A stretch of DNA of 47,981 nt from an archaeon HR01 (GTDB lineage: Archaea > Thermoproteota > Nitrososphaeria_A > Caldarchaeales > Caldarchaeaceae), in the NCBI GenBank assembly GCA_002898355.1, contig BEHD01000012.1, forward strand, positions 24,001 to 71,981, in the 5' to 3' direction. Every line of letters starts with the position of its first letter. Positions within the stretch are counted from its first letter, which is position 1. Under the pieces are notes generated by a model. That model was not told the DNA's origin and did not search any database. It worked only from the letters and a program-made list of their open reading frames with translations. Below are positions 24,778 to 32,652 of this stretch, one piece after another. The position numbers and the translations under genes are program-made.

Positions 24778-25409
24778 CGAGTCTCGAGGAGCTGGGCTTT
24801 CTTAGGGGCTGTATATGTGAGGTTATAGTGTCCACCTACGGGTCTGACGGCCTACCCCACGCCGCACCGATGGGAGCATCCACCGACGATGGGGAGAGGC
24901 TTGTCCTCAGACCCTTTACCACCACCCAGACCTACAGGAACATAGTCGGTAGGGGTTTTGCTGTGGCCAACATATCCTCGGACCCACTCCTCTTCTATAA
25001 GGCCCTGTCTGGGGAGCCGCTGGAGTTTACTCGGGCTGAGACCGTGGAGGCGCCTGTTGTAAAGGGTGTGGATGGATGGCTGGAGCTGGAGGCTGTGGGG
25101 CCTGTGGAGGAGAGGGATGGTAGGGCGAGAATAGTATTCACGGTGAGGAAGATGGTGGCTTTGGAGGTCCTTCCAAGGGCGTATTCGAGGGCGGTTCACG
25201 CCTTGATGGAGTCCATGATACATAGTACTAGGGTAAGGGTTTTCTACGGGACTGAAAGGCATGGTGAGGCTGTTAAGCTTCTGGAGAAGATGGCGGATTA
25301 TAGGGCGTTGGTGGATAGGGTTGCCGCCGGGACAGCCTATTCCCAGCTGATGGAGAAGCTCTACAGGGATGTGTTGGGGTGGATATCCAGCCTTGAGGGT
25401 AAGGGTTAG
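24774..25409 (+). CDS. DUF447 family flavin-reductase-like protein
   Basis: 211 residues. The N-terminal half looks like an FMN-binding split barrel: CEVIVSTYGSDGLPHAAPMGAS, then LRPFTTTQTYRNIVGRGFAVANIS. The whole matches the archaeal DUF447 family, whose reaction is not established. The TTG start overlaps the E2 stop (TTGA), and the 3' end overlaps the beta-RFAP synthase gene. DUF447 commonly neighbours methanopterin-biosynthesis genes in archaea, and that pairing recurs here, so a role in tetrahydromethanopterin synthesis is a reasonable inference. Confidence 0.75.
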   Translation: MTSLEELGFLRGCICEVIVSTYGSDGLPHAAPMGASTDDGERLVLRPFTTTQTYRNIVGRGFAVANISSDPLLFYKALSGEPLEFTRAETVEAPVVKGVDGWLELEAVGPVEERDGRARIVFTVRKMVALEVLPRAYSRAVHALMESMIHSTRVRVFYGTERHGEAVKLLEKMADYRALVDRVAAGTAYSQLMEKLYRDVLGWISSLEGKG

Positions 25410-26343
25410 AACGCCGTCCAGGATTCATATGGGCCTGCTCGACCTGAACGGTGGGCTGGGCCGGATTTACGGAGGCATAGGGGTGGCTGTGGAGAACCCC
25501 TATCTGGAGCTGGAGGCTGAGAGCTGGGATAGGCCAGTCATAGAGGGCTTTGAGAGGGATTATGTCTCCGAGACGGTGAGGCGGCTGGCTGAGATGTATG
25601 GGATAGATTTCAGGGAGAGGATTGTGGTGAAAAGGAGCATACCCAGCCATGTTGGGCTTGGCTCGAGGACGCAGCTGGCCCTTGCAGTGGCCACGGCCCT
25701 GGCCAGGATTCATGGGGTCGGGGCTTCTGTGGATGAGCTGGCCATGGCTGTGGGACGTGGGAAGATCTCGGGTGTGGGTGTGGCTGTCTTCAAGTGGGGG
25801 GGCTTCGTGGTGGATGGCGGCCGTAGGGCTGGCTCAGCCGACACCATACCGCCTCCGATTCTTCGGGCTTCCTTTCCAGCCGGATGGTCCTTCGTCCTAG
25901 TCATACCCCGCAGCTTGAGGGGCCCCACAGATGCCGAGGAGGAGCTGATTTTCAGAAGCCTCCCCAGGATGGAAGAGGGTGTCTCGGCTAGGCTGTGTAG
26001 GCTGACCTTGATGAAGATGCTCCCGGCCCTCTATGAGGAGGACATCCAAGCCTTCGGTGAGGCCCTCACCGAGATACAGAGGATTGTGGGTGGCTACTTC
26101 TCAAGGGTGCAGGGAGGGGTCTTCGCCAACCCGCTCGCCGACAAGATATTGGAGGGACTGATCTCGACTGGTGCAGCCGGTGTTGGCCAGAGCTCGTGGG
26201 GTCCAACCCTCTACGGGCTTTACAGAGATGTTGGAGAGGCGGGCCGTGCAGCCGCAGAGTTGGGCGGGATGCTGGGGGATGGGTGGGATGTGAGGGTTAG
26301 CCGCGCCTCCAACGCCGGAGCCGAGATATCAGTCGCTTCTTAG
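25393..26343 (+). CDS. Beta-ribofuranosylaminobenzene 5'-phosphate synthase
   Basis: A GHMP-kinase-fold enzyme of about 316 residues. Family marks are RVRTPSRIHMGLLDLNG at the N-terminus, the Gly-rich phosphate loop in IPSHVGLGSRTQLALAVATALA, GRGKISGVGVAVFKWGGFVVDGG and a C-terminal GVGQSSWGPTLYGL. It joins 4-hydroxybenzoate or p-aminobenzoate to PRPP with loss of CO2, the first committed step to (tetrahydro)methanopterin. The start is probably TTG 25393, giving MRVRVRTPSRIH as in homologues; ATG 25369 is the upstream alternative. It overlaps DUF447 and converges with DUF1464, the 3' ends overlapping by 15 nt. Confidence 0.88.
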   Translation: MRVRVRTPSRIHMGLLDLNGGLGRIYGGIGVAVENPYLELEAESWDRPVIEGFERDYVSETVRRLAEMYGIDFRERIVVKRSIPSHVGLGSRTQLALAVATALARIHGVGASVDELAMAVGRGKISGVGVAVFKWGGFVVDGGRRAGSADTIPPPILRASFPAGWSFVLVIPRSLRGPTDAEEELIFRSLPRMEEGVSARLCRLTLMKMLPALYEEDIQAFGEALTEIQRIVGGYFSRVQGGVFANPLADKILEGLISTGAAGVGQSSWGPTLYGLYRDVGEAGRAAAELGGMLGDGWDVRVSRASNAGAEISVAS

Positions 26344-27435
26344 ACCCTTCAACACCCTATCCCTCTCGAAATCCCTGACACGTATGTGGTCGAGGACGGT
26401 TCCCTCCGACTTTTTGATGGCCATAACATCCACCAGCTCGGAGTATTTTCCGCCGGCCAGGCCGTTGGCTATGAGGGCTGCACCCATGGCCACATCCTTC
26501 GCCTTCCTTGTGAAGACGTTGGCTGGCCTCCTTGCTGGGAGACCTGTACGCCGTCGGAGAAACTCCTCCACATCGGCCCTCAGCTCAGGTATGCGGGAGA
26601 GTCTTCCGGTGAGGATTATCTCCCTCGGCCGTTCATCCATGACGGCCAAAAGCATGGCTACGGCCTTCACCACCCCCTCGAGGAAGCATCTCCAACCTAC
26701 CGAGTATCTCCCCCATCTACCCCTTGTAAATTCCTCGAGGGATGGCTCTGAGCCTGTGTCGATGAAGGCGGCTCCACCCTGGAATAGGAGCTTCTTGCTA
26801 AAGTCTCCCAGGAGGTAGGCCAGCTCCCCATCCATCAGGCCTGGTGCTAGATATCCGGGGCCGGGGAAGACTGTGCCGCCCACACCATCCACTATCCTCC
26901 CACCCTCCACCCCAACAGCTGCGTTGTAGCCATACCCCATCTCCACGCATATCAGGGATGTGTCGCCGTAGCCGAGCCCCATCCTGGAGGCCTGGTCCCA
27001 TACTGCGTATGCGGCCACACAGGTTTTATCAGCTGTGCCGAGGTCAATCCTGTTAATCTTTCTGTGGGATGGGACGGTGGGTAGCTGTATGACTCCCGGG
27101 AGTGTGTAGGCGTTGAGGCCAGCCTCCCTCATAAGCCTGAGAAGCCTCCTAACACCTGAGAGGACCGAGATACCGCCGTCCGACGCCTTCTCAAGGGTTG
27201 TTAGGGCTAGGTCCAGCTCGTCTATCTCATCGAGTTTTTTGAAGGCCAGCCCATACCCCGACGGCCCAACCACCACATCAGGCCCCACATCCAGAATCAT
27301 CCCCAAAACCTTCTCAGGCTCTCTAGCCACGAGACTGGAGGGTACCGACTCATCCAGGTGGAGGAGGCCCACATCATCACCGATACAGCATAGGTCAAAA
27401 CTACCTGTGCCGGGGTCTATGCCCAGAGCCTTCAA
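26329..27435 (-). CDS. DUF1464 family ASKHA-fold kinase-like protein
   Basis: 368 residues starting LGIDPGTGSFDLCCIG, a phosphate-1 loop of the actin/hexokinase/Hsp70 ATPase fold. There is a VEMGYGYNAAVGVEGGRIVDGVGGT block and a C-terminal IILTGRLSRIP adenosine-type motif. It matches DUF1464, an archaeal family predicted to be a small-molecule kinase. The start is TTG 27435 with TTTTTAT at 27461-27467 on the minus strand, 26-32 nt upstream, so it may be leaderless. Convergent with and overlapping the beta-RFAP synthase gene, it may share the methanopterin theme, but no substrate is known. Confidence 0.78.
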   Translation of the reverse strand: MKALGIDPGTGSFDLCCIGDDVGLLHLDESVPSSLVAREPEKVLGMILDVGPDVVVGPSGYGLAFKKLDEIDELDLALTTLEKASDGGISVLSGVRRLLRLMREAGLNAYTLPGVIQLPTVPSHRKINRIDLGTADKTCVAAYAVWDQASRMGLGYGDTSLICVEMGYGYNAAVGVEGGRIVDGVGGTVFPGPGYLAPGLMDGELAYLLGDFSKKLLFQGGAAFIDTGSEPSLEEFTRGRWGRYSVGWRCFLEGVVKAVAMLLAVMDERPREIILTGRLSRIPELRADVEEFLRRRTGLPARRPANVFTRKAKDVAMGAALIANGLAGGKYSELVDVMAIKKSEGTVLDHIRVRDFERDRVLKGLRSD

Positions 27436-27522
27436 CCCTTCAGCCCAACAGCAGGCATCTATAAAAATTTGGCTGTAGCACTCGACGGGCTACATTACGG
27501 CGGATTGAGACCCGTCTATGTA

Positions 27523-27999
27523 CTATTGGCCGGCTTTTCTCGTGGAGGCGTATACGAGGGCGGAGACCGTGACCCCGTAAAGCAGATGCTCAACAAAACC
27601 TATAGCCACCACCATGGGAAGCATGGCCGCAGCCCCTCCACCCATCATAGCCATCATGATGGGTGAAAAACCAAACATCAGGACAGGGATAAACAGCAGG
27701 AAGAACAGGACTATGCCCAGCAGCAGTCCCAGCAGGACGGATTTCCGTATGTTGTTCAACCTCAGCGAGGCCACACCATACGTCACCACTGCAAAGAGAG
27801 CTCCACCGACAACAGCCACGAGATAGTGTGCGGCGAACCCCTCCCCAACTCCGCCTCCGACAAAGGCACCCATCACCATGAAATCTGTTAGGGCAGGAAG
27901 CCCCACCATGGCCTTGCTGGCTATCAAGATCAGGGTCATGACTGTACCTCCTAAAACACCGCCGGCAATACCTCCACCAGCTATCCTCGAAAAACTCAT
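27523..27999 (-). CDS. Four-helix membrane protein of unknown function
   Basis: 158 residues, very hydrophobic. A Gly-rich first helix (GGGIAGGVLGGTVMTLILIAS), a second at about 55-78 with an AAHYLVAVVGG His, a third at about 90-115, and a fourth near 125-150 containing FVEHLLYGVTVSALVYA. The His-containing helices resemble DUF6789/YagU-like membrane proteins, but I do not identify the family firmly. Its promoter carries the palindrome at 28037-28049, followed by CTTTATT and a leaderless ATG. It is therefore a likely member of the CARF-regulator regulon described around 29.7 kb. Confidence 0.65.
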   Translation of the reverse strand: MSFSRIAGGGIAGGVLGGTVMTLILIASKAMVGLPALTDFMVMGAFVGGGVGEGFAAHYLVAVVGGALFAVVTYGVASLRLNNIRKSVLLGLLLGIVLFFLLFIPVLMFGFSPIMMAMMGGGAAAMLPMVVAIGFVEHLLYGVTVSALVYASTRKAGQ

Positions 28000-28031
28000 A
28001 TCCCCTGTGGGATGGGGATTGAATAAAGCGG

Positions 28032-28490
28032 TTACCTTGAACTGTTAAACCAAATCTTCCACAGCATATATAGGCTGCTAACCCACATCAGCGATAGGCC
28101 CGACAGAATCACTATGGGTTGGAAGCCGATGAGGAAGCCGGCTAACGCTGCGCCTACAACACCCGTGTTGGAGAGGAGTGATAACGCATAGAGCCAGAAT
28201 CCACAGCACCCCAGCTGTGTAAGAGATAGAAACGATGTGAGCGAGGCTAGAGCCGAGCCGCCCGTGTAACCTGCCTTCGAACCCGCACCCAGCCTACATC
28301 TGGACATAGTGGACAACCCCCTCACAAACCAGTGGAACCAGGTTGTGAGGAAGAGTGCTATGACGAAATACAGGTTAATCGAGAGCGTTGCCTGAACGGC
28401 TCTGAGGGCCTCAATATTCGGCGATGTCAAAACCGCTGTGAGGAGGTATATGGCTGTGATGGCTGATGCAGCCGCCAACCCTTTAACCAT
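28032..28490 (-). CDS. Membrane protein, downstream partner of DUF3179 gene
   Basis: About 152 residues from ATG 28490, overlapping the DUF3179 stop by eight nt; longer starts would run far into that gene. Five hydrophobic segments are visible (VKGLAAASAITAIYLL; LSINLYFVIALFLTTWFHWFV; SFLSLTQLGCCGFWLYAL; GAALAGFLIGFQPIVIL; LSLMWVSSLYMLWKIW). A Cys pair in LTQLGCCGFW and a WFHWF motif could bind a metal or form a disulfide, but that is speculation. I do not recognise a named family. Tight linkage suggests it works with the secreted DUF3179 protein. Confidence 0.62.
   Translation of the reverse strand: MVKGLAAASAITAIYLLTAVLTSPNIEALRAVQATLSINLYFVIALFLTTWFHWFVRGLSTMSRCRLGAGSKAGYTGGSALASLTSFLSLTQLGCCGFWLYALSLLSNTGVVGAALAGFLIGFQPIVILSGLSLMWVSSLYMLWKIWFNSSR
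28037..28049 (-). promoter_or_regulatory. Palindromic operator, site 1
   Basis: On the minus strand this reads TTTAACAGTTCAA, fitting TTNAACNGTTNAA. It lies eight nt upstream of the CTTTATT box (28022-28028) of the four-helix membrane gene, whose ATG is at 27999. The site falls inside the last codons of the adjoining upstream gene. Confidence 0.6.
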
Positions 28491-29649
28491 CGGCGCCCTG
28501 TAACGCCGGCTCCCCACCATCATAGACCAGCTCCACCCCCGGATAGAACGCAGCCCACGCAAACCAGAACGCAGGATACACAACAACCTGCTCCAGTGAC
28601 CTGCCCTTCAGCGGCCCCTCCACAGCCCTTCCGCCAATATCCCAGACGCTCCCGGTCTTCCTATCCACAACCCTACCATCCTCATACACAAACTCGAGGG
28701 TTTCACCAACCAATCTACGGGAGTAGGCCCTCACATATTGCTGGAAAGGACTAACCACAACCACAGGCCGGCCGTTAACCTCGTCGTTCAACACCGCAGC
28801 CCTTGAGATGGTTCCCTGCTCATAGGTCTTTGCGACACCATCCACCACCAGGCCGTAGACGATCGCCTTCGGATGAAGCCTATCATCCAAGTTTTTCACA
28901 GGAAACATGACCCCTCTACTCCGGTAGTAGTCGCCGTATGGGTCATATCCGTAGGGCCTGGAAAAGCCAGTATCTGTGGAGAGGACCAGAGTATCGGGAT
29001 GCAGCCCCCTCCACTTTGACCAGGTCATCACATCCACCTGAAGCCTCTCTAGGGAGGCGCCGGCCATCGGACCCATTATCCCGAGACCCAGATGCTGGCT
29101 CCAATACGTCTCCGTCAACCTGTCATACATGACGAGGTCGCTGTTGTACAATTTGCCAGACACCCCGAAGGTCGTCACACTCCCGCTAACCATACGGATA
29201 AAGGCTGTAGCTGTGTAGCATAGCGGGCAGTATGTGATGGCCACAGGCGTCCCCCCAACCACATCGTTAACAATCTCATGCCAGACCATCACCTTGTGGG
29301 GATAGGCCTTCACCACCCCACCATATTCGATACCTACCACCAAGTCCCCAGGACCTAGATAGCCGGCCTCCCCAGCCGGGATGAAGACCGGCTCATCAAT
29401 CGACGGTATACCATCTTTGGGAGGACCTCCGGGAAGTATCTCCTCGGGAGGGACTAAGTAACGTATAATGGCGCCATCCCCACGAGTTGTTGTCTTGACA
29501 TCCGGCCGGCTTGGCATATCAGACTCCGCCTTCGACGTGGTCGGCCTCGGTGAACCCTGCCTCTCCCCACTGTTCATGTATAGGATAAGGCCGGCAAGGG
29601 AGGCTAAACCCGCAGAGATGGCTATCAGAACCCTCCTACGGCTCTCCAC
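28483..29649 (-). CDS. Secreted DUF3179 protein
   Basis: 388 residues. A basic start (ESRRRVLIAI) followed by one hydrophobic helix to about residue 25 indicates export or membrane tethering. The DUF3179 core holds VVKAYPHKVMVWHEIVND, the hallmark AITYCPLCYTATAF with a C-P-L-C pair, FGVSGKLYNSDLVMYDRLTETYWSQ, and GTISRAAVLNDEVNGRPVVVV. The family is widespread in archaea and bacteria and its function is unknown; the Cys pair and several His suggest metal or redox chemistry outside the cell. The GTG start at 29649 is 25-31 nt from GCTTATC (29674-29680), and a palindromic operator lies six nt beyond. Confidence 0.85.
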   Translation of the reverse strand: MESRRRVLIAISAGLASLAGLILYMNSGERQGSPRPTTSKAESDMPSRPDVKTTTRGDGAIIRYLVPPEEILPGGPPKDGIPSIDEPVFIPAGEAGYLGPGDLVVGIEYGGVVKAYPHKVMVWHEIVNDVVGGTPVAITYCPLCYTATAFIRMVSGSVTTFGVSGKLYNSDLVMYDRLTETYWSQHLGLGIMGPMAGASLERLQVDVMTWSKWRGLHPDTLVLSTDTGFSRPYGYDPYGDYYRSRGVMFPVKNLDDRLHPKAIVYGLVVDGVAKTYEQGTISRAAVLNDEVNGRPVVVVSPFQQYVRAYSRRLVGETLEFVYEDGRVVDRKTGSVWDIGGRAVEGPLKGRSLEQVVVYPAFWFAWAAFYPGVELVYDGGEPALQGADG

Positions 29650-29686
29650 ACACCCGATATGGCCGGCGGCTGGGATAAGCTTTGAC

Positions 29687-29699
29687 TTGAACCGTTTAA
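29687..29699. promoter_or_regulatory. Palindromic operator, site 2 (divergent promoter)
   Basis: TTGAACCGTTTAA fits TTNAACNGTTNAA. It lies midway between two divergent TATA boxes: six nt before CTTAAAT (29706-29712), serving the CARF gene on the plus strand, and six nt before GCTTATC (29680-29674) serving DUF3179 on the minus strand. Confidence 0.65.
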
Positions 29700-29736
29700 G
29701 ACCTACTTAAATCATAAGCCATACGAGAAATATTAT

Positions 29737-30456
29737 ATGGCGATGGACAGTGAAATATGTCCTGTGGCAGGGGCGGAAAATTACCGGTACGACTCCCTAA
29801 ATGACTACGTCCACGAGGTCTTGCACATAGCGACCTTCGGAGAGGAAGACAAAGAGTCGATAACCCTCGCCATCAGGTATCTCCCGATAAGCGGCATGGC
29901 TTTGATAACATTTGAAAACCTCCACGATGAAGCCTGGCTCTTCGCAGGTGAGATTAGGGAGATCTTGAACATCCCATTAAACGTGTACCTGGTGGAGAAA
30001 CCCATCCTACTCAATACTATGAGGCTGTTCAGACAGATAATCGAAGAGAGTAGGGGCAAGTACGACGATATAGTAGTGAACGTATCCAGCGGAGATAAGC
30101 ACTTGGTGTGTGCTGCTGTTACATCGTCTTTTGTCAACGGTCTTAAGGCGATAACCGTGGTTGAGGGCAAACCACAGCTCCTACCCATAATCAAGCTGAG
30201 CTACACAGAGATAGTCTCACCCTCTAAAACAACCATCTTGAAGGCTTTGGAGAGGTCCGGGGGAGCGGTTGAGGACTTGGAGGAGCTATGCCATCTAACA
30301 TCCTTCGGGAAACCCCTTCTCAGCTACCATCTAAACGGGACGGGAAGTTCGAGGGGCCTTGTCCAGCTCGGCCTAGTTAGAACGCTTGAGAAGGGGAAGA
30401 AGAAGGTGGTTGAGATAACAGAACTCGGCAGGATGTTCCTACTGGGCATCTCATAG
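29737..30456 (+). CDS. CARF-like ligand-sensing wHTH transcriptional regulator (HFX_2341/DUF6293-like)
   Basis: 239 residues. The first ~150 form a Rossmann-like CARF domain: EVLHIATFGEEDKESI near the N-terminus and, at the ligand-site strand, VVNVSSGDKHLVCAAV, the place of the N-x-S/T-G-G-x-K/R-x-M signature of Csa3-type proteins. The C-terminal ~80 residues form a winged helix (KTTILKALERSGGAVEDLEEL...LLSYHLNGT...GLVRTLEKGKKKVVEITELGR). Such proteins sense nucleotides or related ligands and control transcription; no CRISPR array or cas gene is in the window. ATG 29737 lies 25-31 nt after CTTAAAT, hence leaderless. The operator in its own promoter suggests autoregulation. Confidence 0.72.
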   Translation: MAMDSEICPVAGAENYRYDSLNDYVHEVLHIATFGEEDKESITLAIRYLPISGMALITFENLHDEAWLFAGEIREILNIPLNVYLVEKPILLNTMRLFRQIIEESRGKYDDIVVNVSSGDKHLVCAAVTSSFVNGLKAITVVEGKPQLLPIIKLSYTEIVSPSKTTILKALERSGGAVEDLEELCHLTSFGKPLLSYHLNGTGSSRGLVQLGLVRTLEKGKKKVVEITELGRMFLLGIS

Positions 30457-30504
30457 CACCACACATTTGATATGTGGGGCCAGCCCTCCGGAACTTGATA
30501 TGGC

Positions 30505-30517
30505 TTGAACCGTTAAA
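30505..30517 (+). promoter_or_regulatory. Palindromic operator, site 3
   Basis: TTGAACCGTTAAA fits TTNAACNGTTNAA. It lies seven nt upstream of the CTTAAAA TATA box (30525-30531) of the DUF1059 gene. Context and spacing copy site 2 closely. Confidence 0.65.
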
Positions 30518-30553
30518 GGGATTACTTAAAACCCTCTCTGTGAACATCAAGGC

Positions 30554-30742
30554 ATGCCGAAGGTTGGCTGTAAGGATTTGGGTTTGGAGTGCGGGTTCCA
30601 AGCTGAAGGCGAGACAGCTGAGCAGATTGCTGAAAAAATCATAGAGCACGCAGTCCAGATGCACGGCATGCCATCCACGAAAGAAAGCAGGGAAAGAACC
30701 ATCAGCGCTGTAAGGCAGGCCCTCCAGAGAAAGAACAAATAA
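30554..30742 (+). CDS. DUF1059 small protein
   Basis: 62 residues. The start KVGCKDLGLECGFQAEGETAEQI and the later IIEHAVQMHG match DUF1059, with two conserved Cys (C-K-D-L-G-x-x-C) and a conserved His in a helix. Function is unknown; the Cys and His suggest metal binding. ATG 30554 is 23-29 nt after the TATA box CTTAAAA, and the palindromic operator lies directly upstream, so it is a likely target of the CARF regulator. A T-rich run at 30748-30753 just after the stop may end transcription. Confidence 0.8.
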   Translation: MPKVGCKDLGLECGFQAEGETAEQIAEKIIEHAVQMHGMPSTKESRERTISAVRQALQRKNK

Positions 30743-31049
30743 CAACATTTTTTCTGGGAGAGCGCTGTTAAAACCGTGGTCAAGTTCTAAGAGGAGTTCA
30801 GGTCCTATCTCCCCGAGGCTCCATGCAGAATGGACATTTCCTCAGCACGATACAAGTCTGCGGTATAACATCCCACAGTAGTAGAAACATCTAATGTTAA
30901 AGGACAATACCTCCACGGAGTTATAGAAGACTACGCGGCACAAAAATAAAACTGGCTCTTTTTGACAACTCTGGCACGGGATAAGCTGAGATAGAACAAC
31001 TTTTGCCCATTCAGGTAACGTTTAATTCCTACCGGAGGATGGTAGTGCT
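30743..31049. other. Intergenic spacer
   Basis: 307 bp. It starts with a short T-rich terminator-like run (30748-30753) and ends with the TATA-like GTTTAATT (31019-31026) and GGAGG (31034-31038) of the next gene. Frames in between are interrupted as often as expected by chance; I see no gene. Confidence 0.5.
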
Positions 31050-31454
31050 GTGGAAAAAAACGACATAAAAGAGAAGTTGCGGGACCTGGTTATTGAGGAG
31101 GAGATTTCTCCCGAACTCGTGGAGAAAGTCAAGAAATTTATCAGGCTCACGAGGAGGGGGCAGATTGTATTCGTGGTTCCCAAAGAGAAATTAACAATTC
31201 GAGACCAGATACTGCTGTATCTGCTGGGCAAAAGATTGGCAAAGGAGCTTGAGTTTGTGGAGAAAGACTCTGCGTCGATAGAGGAGATAAGCAGCGGCCT
31301 AGGTGCTGACTATTTCTCGGTCGCGTCTAGGCTTTCTGAACTAAAATCTCAACATTACGTTTTATCCGTCGAGCGGGGGGAATATATCATGGTTCTAGCT
31401 CGACTCAAGGAAATTCTTGACAGGTTGGAGGACCTCATTCAAGAAAAAGTGTGA
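31050..31454 (+). CDS. Small predicted regulator, first of two tandem paralogues
   Basis: 134 residues, highly charged, starting at GTG 31050 behind GGAGG. The N-terminal half has a helix and a beta hairpin with RRGQIVFVVPKEKL; the middle is a helix IRDQILLYLLGKRLAKEL. The C-terminal half resembles a winged helix (SIEEISSGLGADYFSVASRLSELKSQHYVLSVERGEYIMVLARLKEIL). I do not recognise the family. The next gene encodes a protein of the same plan. Lower GC and the position between two unrelated modules hint at acquired DNA, perhaps of plasmid or viral origin. Confidence 0.6.
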   Translation: MEKNDIKEKLRDLVIEEEISPELVEKVKKFIRLTRRGQIVFVVPKEKLTIRDQILLYLLGKRLAKELEFVEKDSASIEEISSGLGADYFSVASRLSELKSQHYVLSVERGEYIMVLARLKEILDRLEDLIQEKV

Positions 31455-31460
31455 GGCCGC

Positions 31461-31851
31461 ATGCATTCTGGCCTAGAAGAATTGAGGATAGACGAAACTG
31501 AGATTTTGCTCTCAGAAATTGGAAGATTAAAAAAAATTAATCGGCATAGCGGAGGATGGCTCGATATTGCTGAAAATTAGCACGGATGAAGGGATGTATA
31601 GAGTACTTGCGCAAATGATTGGAAAGCTGATAGCCGCAAAAATAGGGGCTACGAATGACCCGGGTCTCACCCTTGGCGACATGGCCGTGATAAGTAGCAT
31701 AAGAGGGCCCGAGCTTAACACGTTGATAGCCAAAAGCAGATACTTTGTGTATGTTGGGCATGGGAGATTCAGGTTTAACACCGTGCGTCTGAAAGAGGCG
31801 CTCGATGAATTAGAGGAGATGGCTATCACTGAACCTTCAAAGAATGAATGA
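31461..31851 (+). pseudogene. Frameshifted second paralogue of the small regulator
   Basis: ATG 31461 opens a frame ending at TAG 31578-31580. A second frame, open from 31531 and ending at 31851, continues the same protein. Joining them inside the A8 run at 31529-31536 (one A fewer) gives about 129 residues with the layout of the preceding 134-residue protein: a RLKK-LIGIAEDGSILLKIS hairpin, a helix ending in GKLIAAKIG, and a C-terminal LKEALDELEEM matching LKEILDRLEDL. So this is a paralogue broken by one base, a slippage-decoded gene, or a sequencing error in a homopolymer. Confidence 0.6.
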
Positions 31852-32246
31852 AAATTTCTTTAGACCTAATCACAGACTCCGACGCCCTCAAAAAGTGGTT
31901 GACGGGGAGGGAAAACTTTGGGAACGTGCTGACTCCGAAAAAGAGGTTGACAAAGTAGATGCCTAAGCCTACGCCTGTCTTGCGTCTCGCCTCACTCCTA
32001 CCTAGCCCACGTAAAATTATTGAAACTGGGGATGCGGCCATGCTTGTTACAACAGATAAATGATGAGGGATGTTAGCTAGAGGTTGTTGAAGGCTGAGGA
32101 GGACTGCTACGTAACCCAGACCATCAAGAAGGCTTGTAGGCTTTCATCCACAACGGAGACACTATCCTTGAGATGAGTCCGGGTGTTTGATGTGGTAGGA
32201 TGTGTTAATGCTTATATTGTCGCAGGGGTAGCGGTCTCGTCTAAAA
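31852..32246. other. Spacer with two doubtful mini-frames
   Basis: A 36-codon frame (31848-31958, ATG overlapping the previous stop) and, after its TAG and in the same frame, a 34-codon frame (31959-32063). Neither resembles a known protein. The right end carries TTATAT at 32213-32218, the probable TATA box of the PqqD-like gene. Nothing else is recognisable. Confidence 0.35.
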
Positions 32247-32504
32247 ATGGGTGAAGAAAAGCGGCTGTCCAAGAGAGGCTGGGTCACGCAGTCACCTGAA
32301 GGTGACCTACTCCTGGTGAATGATAAGGGGACGGCTTACAAGGTCAGCGAGTCTGTGGTGGCTGTCTGGAACATCTTCGAGGATAAGACTGTGGAAGAGG
32401 TTGTTAACGAGATAGCTTCCCAGGTGGATGTGGATATCAACGAGTTGCGTGAGGTTGTGAAGCAGCTGACTTCACAGCTTCAGGAAGCCGAGCTCCTGGC
32501 GTAG
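32247..32504 (+). CDS. PqqD-like small protein (RRE fold)
   Basis: 85 residues with the PqqD pattern: WVTQSPEGDLLLVNDKGTAYKVSESVVAVWNIFEDKTVEEVV near the start (a beta hairpin followed by a helix with the conserved aromatic W), then a helical C-terminus DINELREVVKQLTSQLQEAELLA. PqqD-type RRE domains bind precursor peptides for radical-SAM and other RiPP enzymes. No radical-SAM gene or short Cys-rich precursor is next to it, so its partner is elsewhere or the fold is used differently. It has its own promoter (TTATAT 32213-32218). Confidence 0.65.
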   Translation: MGEEKRLSKRGWVTQSPEGDLLLVNDKGTAYKVSESVVAVWNIFEDKTVEEVVNEIASQVDVDINELREVVKQLTSQLQEAELLA

Positions 32505-32652
32505 GGTCTGACCGGCTCACCTTCACGTGGCACCCAACATCCATCATGGAGTATCTTCTGCCCGGGCTGGATCTGTAGGGTCCCCTGATGGTGTTGGTGT
32601 CACCTGATATTTTAAATAGTTGCACTTGTATAGCAGATTACCGTAGGTGAGC

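Noticed and set aside
29737-30456. CARF protein as part of a CRISPR-Cas locus
   Set aside because: No repeat array or cas gene occurs in the 48 kb; the local palindromes point to a stand-alone regulator.
30746-30949. A frame between DUF1059 and the next gene that reads like protein in three pieces
   Set aside because: It contains three stops in 68 codons, about the number expected by chance, and no start or family signature. No support for a pseudogene.
31848-32063. Two 34-36-codon frames separated by TAG, suggesting an amber read-through protein
   Set aside because: No homology signal, and TAG is an ordinary stop for many genes here. Without a pyrrolysine system in view this is too weak.
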